Shown one piece after another: positions 36,581-46,637 of a stretch of 56,893 bases of DNA. A program made the translations under genes and the position numbers. Positions within the stretch are counted from its first letter, which is position 1. Each line of letters opens with the position of its first letter. The notes below the pieces were generated by a model that saw only the letters and a list, made by a program, of their open reading frames with translations, did not search any database and was not told the origin of the DNA. Source of the DNA: an uncultured Roseateles sp. (GTDB taxonomy: Bacteria > Pseudomonadota > Gammaproteobacteria > Burkholderiales > Burkholderiaceae); contig CAMLKW010000005.1 of NCBI GenBank assembly GCA_946480605.1, positions 1 to 56,893 of the forward strand, in the 5' to 3' direction.

Positions 36581-37591
36581 TCAGGCTTGCAGCGCGGCGG
36601 GGATGGGCTGGCCGAGCAGGCGGCACAACATGCGGTGCTGGCGCTTGACCTGCTCGACCGACTGCACCGGGTGCGCGTCCTCGATCCAGCGGTTGCCCTC
36701 GTACTCGGAGCAGATGTAGCCCTGGTAGCCGCCTTGCTTCAGCACGGCGACGATCTCGTCGTAGGGGATGGAGTACTCCACGTCGTCCTCGGTCATCTCG
36801 TAGAACTTGCCGTGGATGTTGTGGATGCGGTGCATGTAGTCCAGCATGCGCTTGGGCTCGAAGGCGGCGTTGTGGCGCAGCGTCTCGGCCATCGCGATGG
36901 ACGGTCCGGTGCCGCCCATCTGCTGCACGTCCAGCAGCACGTACTCGCTGAGGGTGCGGTCCTCGTAGGCGCGCTCGATGAAGTCGGCGATGTGCTGGCG
37001 CACGCCGTTGCGGATGAAGCGCTCCTTCCACACGCGCGGGAAGCGGTGCACGAACATGCCCATGTCGGGCAGGAAACCGAGCGCCTTGGAGCCCGACTTC
37101 TCGTAGGCCTCGGCGTGGCGAATGATCCAGGGATGGTCGAAGTGCAGCGGCGCGTGCACCTCCAGCAGGATCTTCAGCCCCTTGTCCTCGGCATAGCCGG
37201 CGCAGGCCACCAGCACCTCGGGGTTGATGGAGACCAGCGCGCGGATGTACTTCATGCCCAGGCGGGCGCCGAAGTCGATGTCACGCTTGACGCTGGCCAC
37301 CTGCTCGTCGAAAGGCATGGGGCGCCCCTTGTAGCGCTTGTAGTCCAGCATGAAGTCGTGGCAGACCGGCGTCGTGCCGTAACGCTCCATCAGCGCATGC
37401 CAGTGGGCGATCTCGGCCTCGGGCATGCCCACCTCGGGCCAGCCGGTGAAGGTCTGCTCGCCGACCACCTCGATGCCGTTGGCACCGATCTCGGCGCAGG
37501 TGCGGATGCAGTCTTCCAGCGACATGGTGCGCAGGAAGGTGTCGTTCTGGAAGCTGTAGAGGCTGACGCCCCGCTTGATGTCGTGACTCAT
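36581..37591 (-). CDS. Candidate C-glycoside deglycosidase alpha subunit, copy 2 (TIM barrel)
   Basis: A 336-residue xylose-isomerase-like barrel beginning MSHDIKRGVSLYSFQNDTFL. Candidate metal ligands are in LLEVHAPLHFDHPWII (Glu, His), LPDMGMFVH (Asp, His), IHNIHGKFYEM (His) and YICSEYEG (Glu). GGAG lies 8 bases before the ATG. It is followed directly by the beta-subunit family gene 36165-36557. This alpha-beta order matches known C-glycoside deglycosidases, which cleave the C-C bond of 3-keto-C-glycosides. It is a paralogue of 34702-35730. Confidence 0.8.
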   Translation of the reverse strand: MSHDIKRGVSLYSFQNDTFLRTMSLEDCIRTCAEIGANGIEVVGEQTFTGWPEVGMPEAEIAHWHALMERYGTTPVCHDFMLDYKRYKGRPMPFDEQVASVKRDIDFGARLGMKYIRALVSINPEVLVACAGYAEDKGLKILLEVHAPLHFDHPWIIRHAEAYEKSGSKALGFLPDMGMFVHRFPRVWKERFIRNGVRQHIADFIERAYEDRTLSEYVLLDVQQMGGTGPSIAMAETLRHNAAFEPKRMLDYMHRIHNIHGKFYEMTEDDVEYSIPYDEIVAVLKQGGYQGYICSEYEGNRWIEDAHPVQSVEQVKRQHRMLCRLLGQPIPAALQA

Positions 37592-37613
37592 GGTTCTGTC
37601 TCCAGTGTGGCGT

Positions 37614-38792
37614 TCACGCCGCCGTGGCCGGCAGCTTGATCCAGCGTCCGCCCTGGCGGGAAGAGCGCTGCACGGCCTCGATGAACTGCACACCGCGCAG
37701 CCCGTCGGCGATGGTGGGGAAGTGGCTGGCCTTGTCGGCCCTGATCGCCTTGCGGCCGCTGCGCGCGGCGCGCAGGTGCTGGGCAATCTCGGCGTACAGG
37801 GACGCAAAGGCTTCGAGGTAGCCCTCGGGATGGCCGCCGGGAATGCGGGCCAGGCGCGCACCGGCGGCATCGAATCCCGGCCCGGCACGCTCCAGGATCT
37901 GCGTGGGTTGGCCCAGCAGCGTGAAGCGCAGCTGGTTGGGCTGCTCCTGGCGCCATTCGATGCCGCCCTTGCTGCCGTAGACGCGCAGGCGCAGGTCGTT
38001 CAGATGGCCGGGTGCCACCTGGCTGGCCCAGATCATGCCGCGCGCACCGTTGGCATAGCGCAGCATCACCTGAGCGTTGTCGTCGATGGCACGGCCGGGC
38101 ACGAAGCTGTTCAGCTCGGCGCAGACCTGGAACAGCGGTTGGCCGGTCACGTAGTCGGCCAGGTGCCAGGCATGCGAGCCGATGTCGCCGATGGCGCCGC
38201 CGCCGGCCTGGGCCGGGTCGGTGCGCCAGGCGGCCTGCTTGTTGCCACCCTGCTCCAGTGGCTCGGCCAGCCAGTCCTGCGGGTACTCGGCCTGCACGAC
38301 GCGCAGCTCGCCCAGGCAGCCGGACTGCACCATCTTGCGCGCCACGCGCACCATCGGATAGGCGCTGTAGTTGTGCGTCACCGCGAACAGCAGGTTGCGC
38401 TTGCGCGCCAGCGCGAGCAAGGCCTTGGCATCGGCGCTGCGCGTCGTGACGGGCTTGTCGCAGATGACGTGGATGCCCGCCTTCAGGAAGGCCGTGGCCA
38501 CCGGCGCATGCAGGTGGTTGGGCGTGACGATGGCGACGGCCTCGATGCCGTCCTCGCGCGCCGCCTCGGCCTGGGCCATGGCTTCGTAGCTGTCGTAGCA
38601 GCGCTCGGGCGCGAGGCCCAGCGCGAGGCCGGAGCGCAGCGCCTTGTCGGCCGAGGACGACAGCGCGCCGGCCACCAGTTCGTACTCGTCGTCCAGACGG
38701 GCGGCGATGCGGTGCACGGCGCCGATGAAGGCGCCCTCCCCGCCGCCGACCATGCCGAGGCGGATGCGTGGGGACTTCGTGGTCGTGGCCAT
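37614..38792 (-). CDS. Gfo/Idh/MocA-family oxidoreductase, copy 2
   Basis: A 392-residue NAD(P)-dependent sugar oxidoreductase. N-terminal Rossmann motif [16 protein letters not shown], catalytic Lys in [10 protein letters not shown], and [14 protein letters not shown] with the family His/Asp. The long C-terminal region resembles the glucose-6-dehydrogenase-like or 3-keto-sugar-forming branch of the family. The ATG shares one base with the upstream stop (TGATG). It could oxidise the sugar at C3 in parallel with the GMC enzyme, or reduce a product. Its similarity to 28516-29523 is limited to family motifs. Confidence 0.88.
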   Translation of the reverse strand: MATTTKSPRIRLGMVGGGEGAFIGAVHRIAARLDDEYELVAGALSSSADKALRSGLALGLAPERCYDSYEAMAQAEAAREDGIEAVAIVTPNHLHAPVATAFLKAGIHVICDKPVTTRSADAKALLALARKRNLLFAVTHNYSAYPMVRVARKMVQSGCLGELRVVQAEYPQDWLAEPLEQGGNKQAAWRTDPAQAGGGAIGDIGSHAWHLADYVTGQPLFQVCAELNSFVPGRAIDDNAQVMLRYANGARGMIWASQVAPGHLNDLRLRVYGSKGGIEWRQEQPNQLRFTLLGQPTQILERAGPGFDAAGARLARIPGGHPEGYLEAFASLYAEIAQHLRAARSGRKAIRADKASHFPTIADGLRGVQFIEAVQRSSRQGGRWIKLPATAA

Positions 38793-39850
38793 CACGCGAT
38801 CCCCAGCATGCGGCGCAGTTGGGCCGGGTCGGTCTCGGCACCGGCGAAGTCGTCGAAGGCCTTCTCGGTCACGCGGATGATGTGGTCGCGGATGAAGGGC
38901 GCGCCCTCCGCGGCGCCCTGCTCCGGATGCTTGAGGCAGCACTCCCATTCCAGCACCGCCCAGCCCTTGAAGTCGTATTGCGCCATCTTGGAGAACACGG
39001 CCTTGAAGTCCACCTGGCCATCGCCCAGCGAGCGGAAGCGGCCCGCGCGGTCCACCCAGGACTGGAAGCCACCATAGACGCCCTGGCGGCCATCCGGGCG
39101 GAACTCGGCGTCCTTGACGTGGAAGACCTTGATGCGCTCGTGGTACAGGTCGATGAACTGCAGGTAGTCCAGCTGCTGCAGCACGAAGTGCGACGGGTCG
39201 TAGGCGATGTTCAGGCGGCGGTGGCCGTCCACGCGCTCCAGCAGCATGTCGAACGTGACGCCGTCGTGCAGGTCCTCGCCGGGGTGCAGCTCGAAGGCGA
39301 TGTCCACGCCGGCCTCGTCGTAGGCGTCCAGGATGGGCTTCCAGCGCCGCGCCAGCTCGTCGAAGGCGGTCTCCACCAGCCCGGCCGGCCGCTGCGGCCA
39401 GGGGTACAGGAAGGGCCAGGCCAGCGCGCCGGGGAAGCTGATGCTGGCCTTCAGGCCCAGATGCTGTGAGGCCTTGGCCGTCTTCAGCACCTGCTGGACC
39501 GCCCAGGCCTGGCGCTCCGCCGGCTTGCCGCGCAGGGCCTCGGGCGCGAAGGCGTCGAAGGCCTCGTCATAGGCCGGGTGCACGGCCACCAGCTGGCCCT
39601 GCAGATGGGTGCTCAGCTCGGTGATCTGGATGCCGTGGGCGCGGGCCACGCCGGCGAACTCGTCACAGTAGTCCTTGGACCGTGCGGCGGTGTCGAGGTC
39701 GAACAGCCGCGCATCCCAGGTCGGCACCTGCACGCCGCGGTAGCCGAGCGAGGCAGCCCATTGGGTGATGGCGGGCCAGGAGTTGAAGGGCGCCTGATCC
39801 TGCGCGAACTGCGCCAGGAAGATCGCCGGACCTTGGAGGGTGGTAGGCAT
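38792..39850 (-). CDS. Sugar isomerase/epimerase-like TIM barrel, copy e
   Basis: A 352-residue xylose-isomerase-like barrel, the first gene after the receptor. Metal-site blocks: IAFELHPGEDLHDG (Glu), NIAYDPSHFVLQQLDY (Asp, His), IKVFHVKDAEF (His, Asp) and GWAVLEWECCL (Glu). This set is typical of family members acting on keto-sugars and inositols. It has no close paralogue in the operon. It is separated from the receptor gene by 63 bases that contain a GC-rich hairpin. Confidence 0.85.
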   Translation of the reverse strand: MPTTLQGPAIFLAQFAQDQAPFNSWPAITQWAASLGYRGVQVPTWDARLFDLDTAARSKDYCDEFAGVARAHGIQITELSTHLQGQLVAVHPAYDEAFDAFAPEALRGKPAERQAWAVQQVLKTAKASQHLGLKASISFPGALAWPFLYPWPQRPAGLVETAFDELARRWKPILDAYDEAGVDIAFELHPGEDLHDGVTFDMLLERVDGHRRLNIAYDPSHFVLQQLDYLQFIDLYHERIKVFHVKDAEFRPDGRQGVYGGFQSWVDRAGRFRSLGDGQVDFKAVFSKMAQYDFKGWAVLEWECCLKHPEQGAAEGAPFIRDHIIRVTEKAFDDFAGAETDPAQLRRMLGIA

Positions 39851-39873
39851 GTCGTACTGCTCTGGAAGAAGGT

Positions 39874-39897
39874 GGAGGCGGCGGCCGGGCCGCCTCC
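39874..39897 (-). terminator. GC-rich hairpin between the receptor gene and the operon
   Basis: A perfect 9-bp stem, GGAGGCGGC / GCCGCCTCC (39874-39882 and 39889-39897), with a 6-base loop, lies 17 bases after the receptor stop on the minus strand. Only a short T-containing stretch follows, so it may stop part of the transcription and lower expression of the downstream genes relative to the receptor, or stabilise the receptor mRNA. Confidence 0.4.
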
Positions 39898-39913
39898 GGA
39901 GGAGGGGCCGGGC

Positions 39914-42169
<2,256 letters not shown>

Positions 42170-42255
42170 GGGTTTGTCTCCTTGTCGTTGTGGGTGCGAC
42201 CTCATGCGGGCCGCTCACCGGAGCGCTATCGCTCTCGTTGATCTAGTGTCGATAA

Positions 42256-42269
42256 GGTAAGCGTTTTCC
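42256..42269. promoter_or_regulatory. Candidate LacI-family operator
   Basis: GGTAAGCGTTTTCC fits the pattern GGnAAnCGnTTnCC, an imperfect 14-bp palindrome with the central AAnCGnTT of LacI/GalR operators. It lies 87 bases before the receptor start and 220 bases before the LacI-type gene. Binding of that regulator here would control the receptor and the operon after it. The -10 and -35 boxes on the minus strand are not clear to me. Confidence 0.5.
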
Positions 42270-42346
42270 CGTTTTTCATCCCACAGGGTTTACGCGGGCG
42301 AGCAGCACTTCGCATCAATGGGCGGCATCAATGCCGTGAATGCATC

Positions 42347-42360
42347 TTTACCCATGTAAA
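42347..42360. promoter_or_regulatory. Short inverted repeat in the receptor-lacI gap
   Basis: TTTAC-CCAT-GTAAA is a perfect inverted repeat in the stretch between the divergent receptor and regulator genes (42170-42491, 322 bases with no gene). It may be a regulator site. The rest of this gap holds the operator candidate at 42256 and the palindromes at 42453-42478, and nothing else that I can name. Confidence 0.3.
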
Positions 42361-42452
42361 TGGCGACGCCTCCAACCTGAGAAAGGCGGCCACAGGCCTG
42401 ACAGCGCTAGCCGACGGCGCCTCGGGTCTTCTACGGGTCATGGGGGTTTTAA

Positions 42453-42478
42453 CGGGAATTCATGAAATGCATTTCCCG
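42453..42478. promoter_or_regulatory. Palindrome cluster at the start of the lacI-type gene
   Basis: CGGGAA (42453-42458) and TTCCCG (42473-42478) flank two perfect palindromes, TTCATGAA (42459-42466) and AAATGCATTT (42465-42474). They cover the first possible ATG (42462) of the regulator gene, which is one reason I prefer the later ATG. The site may allow autoregulation. Confidence 0.35.
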
Positions 42479-42491
42479 CTATGCTCGACCG

Positions 42492-43535
42492 ATGACCACT
42501 CCCCCCTCCCGCAGCACCCGCCCGGGCCGCACCCAGCCGGCCGGCGACGCAGCGGCCACCACCGCCTCCATCGCCGCCGTGGCGGCGCTGGCCGGCGTGT
42601 CAACGGCCACCGTGTCCCGCGTGCTGAACCAGAGCAAGCCGGTCAATGCCCAGACGCGCGAACGCGTGGAGGCGGCGGTGGCCCAGCTGAGCTACCGCGC
42701 CAACCCGTTTGCGCGCAGCCTCATCAGCGGCGAGAGCCGGCTCATCCTGGTCGTCGTGCCCGACATGGCCAACCCCTTCTTCGCCGAGATCGTGCAGGGC
42801 ATCGAGTCGGTCATGCGCCGGCATGGCTACAACATCGTGCTGTCACTGGCGGCCGGCGAAGGGCCGCTGGACCCGGTGTACGACCGCCTGACCGACGGCG
42901 TCATCAGCATGGCCCATGCCCACAGCCAGCGCTCCGGCGCGGACGGCACGGCCAGGCGCGACATCCCCTGGGTGGCCTGTTCCGAGGTCGTGACGGGCTC
43001 GGACATGCCCTACGTCAGCATCGACCACCGGCAGGCGGCCCTGGACGCGGTGCAATACCTGCTGAACCGCGGCCACCGCCGCATCGCGCTGATCACCGCG
43101 GCGGAGGACTACGCCTGGGCCCAGCAGCGCCGGCTGGGCTATGAAACCGCCATGCAGCGCGCCGGGCTGGCCGTCGACCCCGCCTTCATCCGCGTCGCAT
43201 CCGGCACCGACTACGGCGACGGCAGCGCGGCCGCCGGCGGCCTGATGACGCTGCCCGAGCCGCCCACCGCCGTGTTCGCCGTGGCCGACACGCTGGCCAT
43301 CGGCGCGATCAAGGCCTTCCGCCGCGCCGGGCGGCGCGTGCCGGAAGACATCGCCGTCGTCGGCTTCGACAACGTGCCCCTGGCCCAGGTGTTCGAGCCG
43401 GGGCTGACCACCATCGCCCAGCCGATGCGCGAGCTGGGCGCCGCCGCGGCCGAGCTGCTGCTGGACTCGCTGGCGGGCCGCCGCCCCACGCCGCGCGTGC
43501 TGCCGCACGCGCTGGTCGTGCGCGACTCTGGCTGA
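42492..43535 (+). CDS. LacI-family transcriptional regulator
   Basis: A 347-residue LacI/GalR regulator. The N-terminal HTH is IAAVAALAGVSTATVSRVLN (residues about 27-46), followed by the hinge and a periplasmic-binding-type sugar domain with LILVVVPDMANPFFAEIVQG and DIAVVGFDNVPLAQVFEPGL. It is divergent from the receptor-operon and probably represses it until a sugar or glycoside inducer appears. The start is uncertain: ATG 42462 would add 10 residues. The next gene, a LysR regulator, follows 6 bases after, so the two are co-transcribed. Confidence 0.9.
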   Translation: MTTPPSRSTRPGRTQPAGDAAATTASIAAVAALAGVSTATVSRVLNQSKPVNAQTRERVEAAVAQLSYRANPFARSLISGESRLILVVVPDMANPFFAEIVQGIESVMRRHGYNIVLSLAAGEGPLDPVYDRLTDGVISMAHAHSQRSGADGTARRDIPWVACSEVVTGSDMPYVSIDHRQAALDAVQYLLNRGHRRIALITAAEDYAWAQQRRLGYETAMQRAGLAVDPAFIRVASGTDYGDGSAAAGGLMTLPEPPTAVFAVADTLAIGAIKAFRRAGRRVPEDIAVVGFDNVPLAQVFEPGLTTIAQPMRELGAAAAELLLDSLAGRRPTPRVLPHALVVRDSG

Positions 43536-43541
43536 GCCGCC

Positions 43542-44453
43542 ATGCGCTTCAACAAGCTGGACCTGAACCTGCTCGTCGCGCTGGACGCGCTGCTGCTGGA
43601 GAGCAGCATCAGCCGCGCAGCCGAGCGCGTGCACCTGAGCCAGGGCGCGATGAGCAATGCGCTGGCCCGCCTGCGCGAGCACTTCGGCGACGAGCTGCTG
43701 GTGGCCGTAGGCCGGCGCATGGAGCCCACGCCGCGCGCGCAGGCGCTGGCGCCGATGGTGCGCGACCTGCTCGTGCGCATCGACGCCACGCTGCAGGCCC
43801 AGCCGCTGTTCGACCCGACCACGACGGAGCGCAGCTTTCGCATCGTCGCGTCCGACTACTCCATGTGGGTGTTCGTGCCGCAGCTGCTGCGCTACGCCGA
43901 CCGGCTCGGCGCCACGGCGCGCTTCGAGTTCCTGCCCCAGGTGGGCAACGCGACGCAGGCGCTGGAGCGCGGCGAGGCCGACCTGCTCATCATCCCGCTG
44001 CGCTATGTGTCGCCCGAGCACCCAGCTGCGGCGCTGTTCCGGGACGAGTTCACCTGCCTGATGGACGCCCACAACCCGCTGGCCGGCCAACCGCTGACGC
44101 GCGAGGCCTATGCCTCCGCAGGCCACGCGGTGATGCAGCCGCCGGGCACGCCGTCGTCCGCCATCGACGCCACCCACCTGCAGCAGCTGGGCATCGCGCG
44201 GCGGGTGGAGGTGGCGTCGTACAGCTTCTCGTCGCTGCCGGGCCTCATCGCCGGCACCCGGCGGCTGGCGACGGTGCAGCGGCGCATCGCCCGCCAGGCC
44301 TGCCAGCACCTGCCATTGGTCAGCGTGGACCCCGCGTTCGAGTTGCCCGTCGTGGACCAGCGCCTGCAATGGCACCGCCACCGCGCCACCGACCCTGGCC
44401 TGCTGTGGCTGCGCGAGACGCTGATGGCGGCCGCGCGTCAGATGGACGCCTGA
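43542..44453 (+). CDS. NodD/FdeR-like LysR regulator, copy 1
   Basis: A 303-residue LysR protein starting MRFNKLDLNLLVALDALLLE, a start shared by NodD-type regulators that respond to flavonoids and other aromatics. The HTH is SRAAERVHLSQGAMSNALAR. The effector domain follows from residue about 90. It is transcribed with the LacI regulator, and its 3' end overlaps the convergent LysR gene by 16 bases. It may sense the aglycone, the other half of the substrate. Confidence 0.9.
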   Translation: MRFNKLDLNLLVALDALLLESSISRAAERVHLSQGAMSNALARLREHFGDELLVAVGRRMEPTPRAQALAPMVRDLLVRIDATLQAQPLFDPTTTERSFRIVASDYSMWVFVPQLLRYADRLGATARFEFLPQVGNATQALERGEADLLIIPLRYVSPEHPAAALFRDEFTCLMDAHNPLAGQPLTREAYASAGHAVMQPPGTPSSAIDATHLQQLGIARRVEVASYSFSSLPGLIAGTRRLATVQRRIARQACQHLPLVSVDPAFELPVVDQRLQWHRHRATDPGLLWLRETLMAAARQMDA

Positions 44454-45364
44454 TCCAGCGTCTCGCCCGCCTGCCGGAACAGCGCGCGCAGCCAGGCAAT
44501 GCCCTGGTCCTGCGAGCGGTACTTGTGCCACTGGATGGCCTGCTGCATGGGCGGGATCGCGATGGGGCAGGGCAGGATGGCCAGGGGCCACACCGGCATC
44601 ATCAGCCGGGCCAGACGTTCGTGCAGCGTGGCGATGAGCTCCGTGCCCACCAGCAAGCCCGGCATGGGCGCAAAGCCATAGCTCGTGGCGGCCACGCGGC
44701 GGCTCACGCCCAGACGCTTGACGAAGGCATCCTCGAACGCGCTGGCGCGCACGGCCTGCGGCCGCATGACGATGTGCTGTTCGGCCAGGTAGCGCTCCAG
44801 CGACAGCGCCTGCGGCTGCTGCGCCAGCCGGCTGCCGGCCCACACCACGCAGACGAAACGTTCCTCGTACAACACCTCGTGCGGGTGCTCGTCCGACATC
44901 AGGGTCCGCGGCAGCACCAGCAGGTCGGCCTCGCCGCGCTCCAGGTCGCGCTGCGGGTTGTCCACCTGGGGCAGGAACTCGAACTTCACCGTGCTGCGCT
45001 GCGCCGCGGCGGCGGCCATCACACGCGGGCAGATCACCATCTGCGTGTAGTCGGACGTGAAGATCTTGAAGACCCGCTCGCTGAGCGTGGCGTCGAAGCT
45101 GGGCTGCATCGCGATGGTGCTGTCCACCCGCACCAGCACGTCGCGCACCGCCTGCTGCAGCGCCTCGGCCCGCGGCGTGGGCTCCATGCGCCGCCCCACC
45201 TGCACCAGCAGGTCGTCGCCGAAATAGTCACGCAGCCGGGACAGCGCATCGCTGGTGGCCGAGGGGCTGAGGTTCAGCCGCTGGGCCGCGCGCGTCACGC
45301 TGCACTCGGTCAGCAGCGCGTCCAGCGCCACGAGGAGATTCAGGTCCAGTCGATTGAAGCGCAT
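44438..45364 (-). CDS. NodD/FdeR-like LysR regulator, copy 2
   Basis: A 308-residue paralogue of copy 1 (MRFNRLDLNLLVALDALLTE, HTH TRAAQRLNLSPSATSDALSR). It is divergent from the six-gene ring-cleavage operon, the arrangement of fdeR and the fde operon in Herbaspirillum. The shared promoter region (45365-45448) has an inverted repeat suited to LysR binding. The ATG at 45364 is chosen over an upstream GTG because it aligns with the start of copy 1. It is probably the activator of the operon. Confidence 0.9.
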   Translation of the reverse strand: MRFNRLDLNLLVALDALLTECSVTRAAQRLNLSPSATSDALSRLRDYFGDDLLVQVGRRMEPTPRAEALQQAVRDVLVRVDSTIAMQPSFDATLSERVFKIFTSDYTQMVICPRVMAAAAAQRSTVKFEFLPQVDNPQRDLERGEADLLVLPRTLMSDEHPHEVLYEERFVCVVWAGSRLAQQPQALSLERYLAEQHIVMRPQAVRASAFEDAFVKRLGVSRRVAATSYGFAPMPGLLVGTELIATLHERLARLMMPVWPLAILPCPIAIPPMQQAIQWHKYRSQDQGIAWLRALFRQAGETLDQASI

Positions 45365-45375
45365 GGCCACCCACG

Positions 45376-45422
45376 ATTCGGTTTCGTCGAATTATGGAAT
45401 GGACGGAATCCGCTTTTCCGAA
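45376..45422. promoter_or_regulatory. Candidate LysR-binding region of the ring-cleavage operon
   Basis: ATTCG-N7-CGAAT (45376-45392) is an inverted repeat of the T-N11-A class used by LysR proteins. A CCGAAT at 45417-45422 is a further half-site that pairs with ATTCGG. The region lies between divergent copy 2 and the alpha/beta hydrolase gene, where an activator of both would bind. It does not match the full nod box. Confidence 0.45.
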
Positions 45423-45448
45423 TGATGGCCAGGCCCTAGCCTGCGTCC

Positions 45449-46621
45449 ATGTTCAAGTATTTCCCCACCAACTACGTCTGGAACCTCTCGGTCGACCTGG
45501 CCATCGAGATGGGTGCGCGCATCGGCGAGATCGAGGCCATGTGCGCCCCGCTGCAGGACGCCGCCAAGGCGCCCGACGCGGCCGGCACCCAGGCCTTCCG
45601 CGAGACCTGGGTGCGCATGGCGGACCAGCTGTGCGAACTGGCCGACGAGGACCGGGCCCGCGGCCGGCAACTGTCGGCCGGCGAGAAGCTGCGCCGCGCT
45701 GCCAGCTACCTGATCACGGCCGAGCGTCTGCAGGCGCACAACGCCCCGGGCCGCCGCGCGCTGTACGAGCGCGAGCTGGCGCTGTTCCAGCAGGGCTCGG
45801 CGCTGATGGGTGATCGCGTGCAGCGGGTCGAGATCCCCTACGAGGGCGGCCACCTGTCGGCGCTGTACCTGCCGGCCGAGGGCCTGCGGCCCGGCGAGCG
45901 CGCGCCGCTGCTGGTGCAGCTCAACGGTCTGGACTCCACCAAGGAGATGAAATACCTCGTGGGCCTGCCGGCCTGGCTGGCGCGGCGCGGCGTGTCCTCG
46001 CTGGTGGTCGACCAGCCCGGCACCGGCGAGGCGCTGCGGCTGCACGGGCTGACGGCGCGTTTCGACGCCGAGCACTGGGCCAGCCGCGTTGTCGACTGGC
46101 TGGAACAGCACCCCGAGGTCGACGCGAAGCGCATCGGCTGCGAGGGCGTGTCGCTGGGCGGCTACTACTGCCCGCGCGCGGTGGCCATGGAGCCGCGCTT
46201 CGCCTGCGGCGTGGCCTGGGGCGCCAACCACGACTGGCGCGACGTGCAGAAGCGCCGGCTGGAGAAGGAAGGCGACTTCCCCGTGCCGCACTACTGGGCC
46301 CATGTCTGCTGGGTCTGGGGCGCCAAGGACATCGCCGACTTCATGCGCATCGCCGAGGACGTGCACCTGGACGGCGTGGTCGAGAAGATCCGCGTGCCCT
46401 TCCTCGTCACGCATGGCGAGCGCGATTCGCAGATCCCGCTGAAGTGGGCGCAGCGCACCTACGACCAGCTGGTCAACAGCCCGAAGCGCGAGCTGAAGGT
46501 GTTCACCGACCGTGAAGGCGGCGTGCAGCACGCCAGCTTCGACAACAGCATCAACGCCGGCCACTACATCGCCGACTGGGTGGCCGAAACCCTGGGGGCG
46601 CGCACAGCGGCCCAAGCCTGA
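45449..46621 (+). CDS. Alpha/beta hydrolase, dihydroxypseudooxynicotine hydrolase-like
   Basis: A 390-residue serine hydrolase with a helical N-terminal extension (residues about 1-130) and an alpha/beta core. The nucleophile is in GVSLGGYYCPR, the acid is probably the Asp in HGERDSQIP, and the base is the His in GGVQHASFDN. The layout matches the family of 2,6-dihydroxypseudooxynicotine hydrolase and related C-C bond hydrolases. It heads the six-gene operon, so it may act on the product of ring cleavage. The exact substrate is inferred. Confidence 0.82.
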   Translation: MFKYFPTNYVWNLSVDLAIEMGARIGEIEAMCAPLQDAAKAPDAAGTQAFRETWVRMADQLCELADEDRARGRQLSAGEKLRRAASYLITAERLQAHNAPGRRALYERELALFQQGSALMGDRVQRVEIPYEGGHLSALYLPAEGLRPGERAPLLVQLNGLDSTKEMKYLVGLPAWLARRGVSSLVVDQPGTGEALRLHGLTARFDAEHWASRVVDWLEQHPEVDAKRIGCEGVSLGGYYCPRAVAMEPRFACGVAWGANHDWRDVQKRRLEKEGDFPVPHYWAHVCWVWGAKDIADFMRIAEDVHLDGVVEKIRVPFLVTHGERDSQIPLKWAQRTYDQLVNSPKRELKVFTDREGGVQHASFDNSINAGHYIADWVAETLGARTAAQA

Positions 46622-46637
46622 AGAAAGACAACCCGAC

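Noticed and set aside
45365..45448. A nod box for the NodD-like regulators.
   Set aside because: The region has LysR-type inverted repeats but not the conserved long nod-box pattern.
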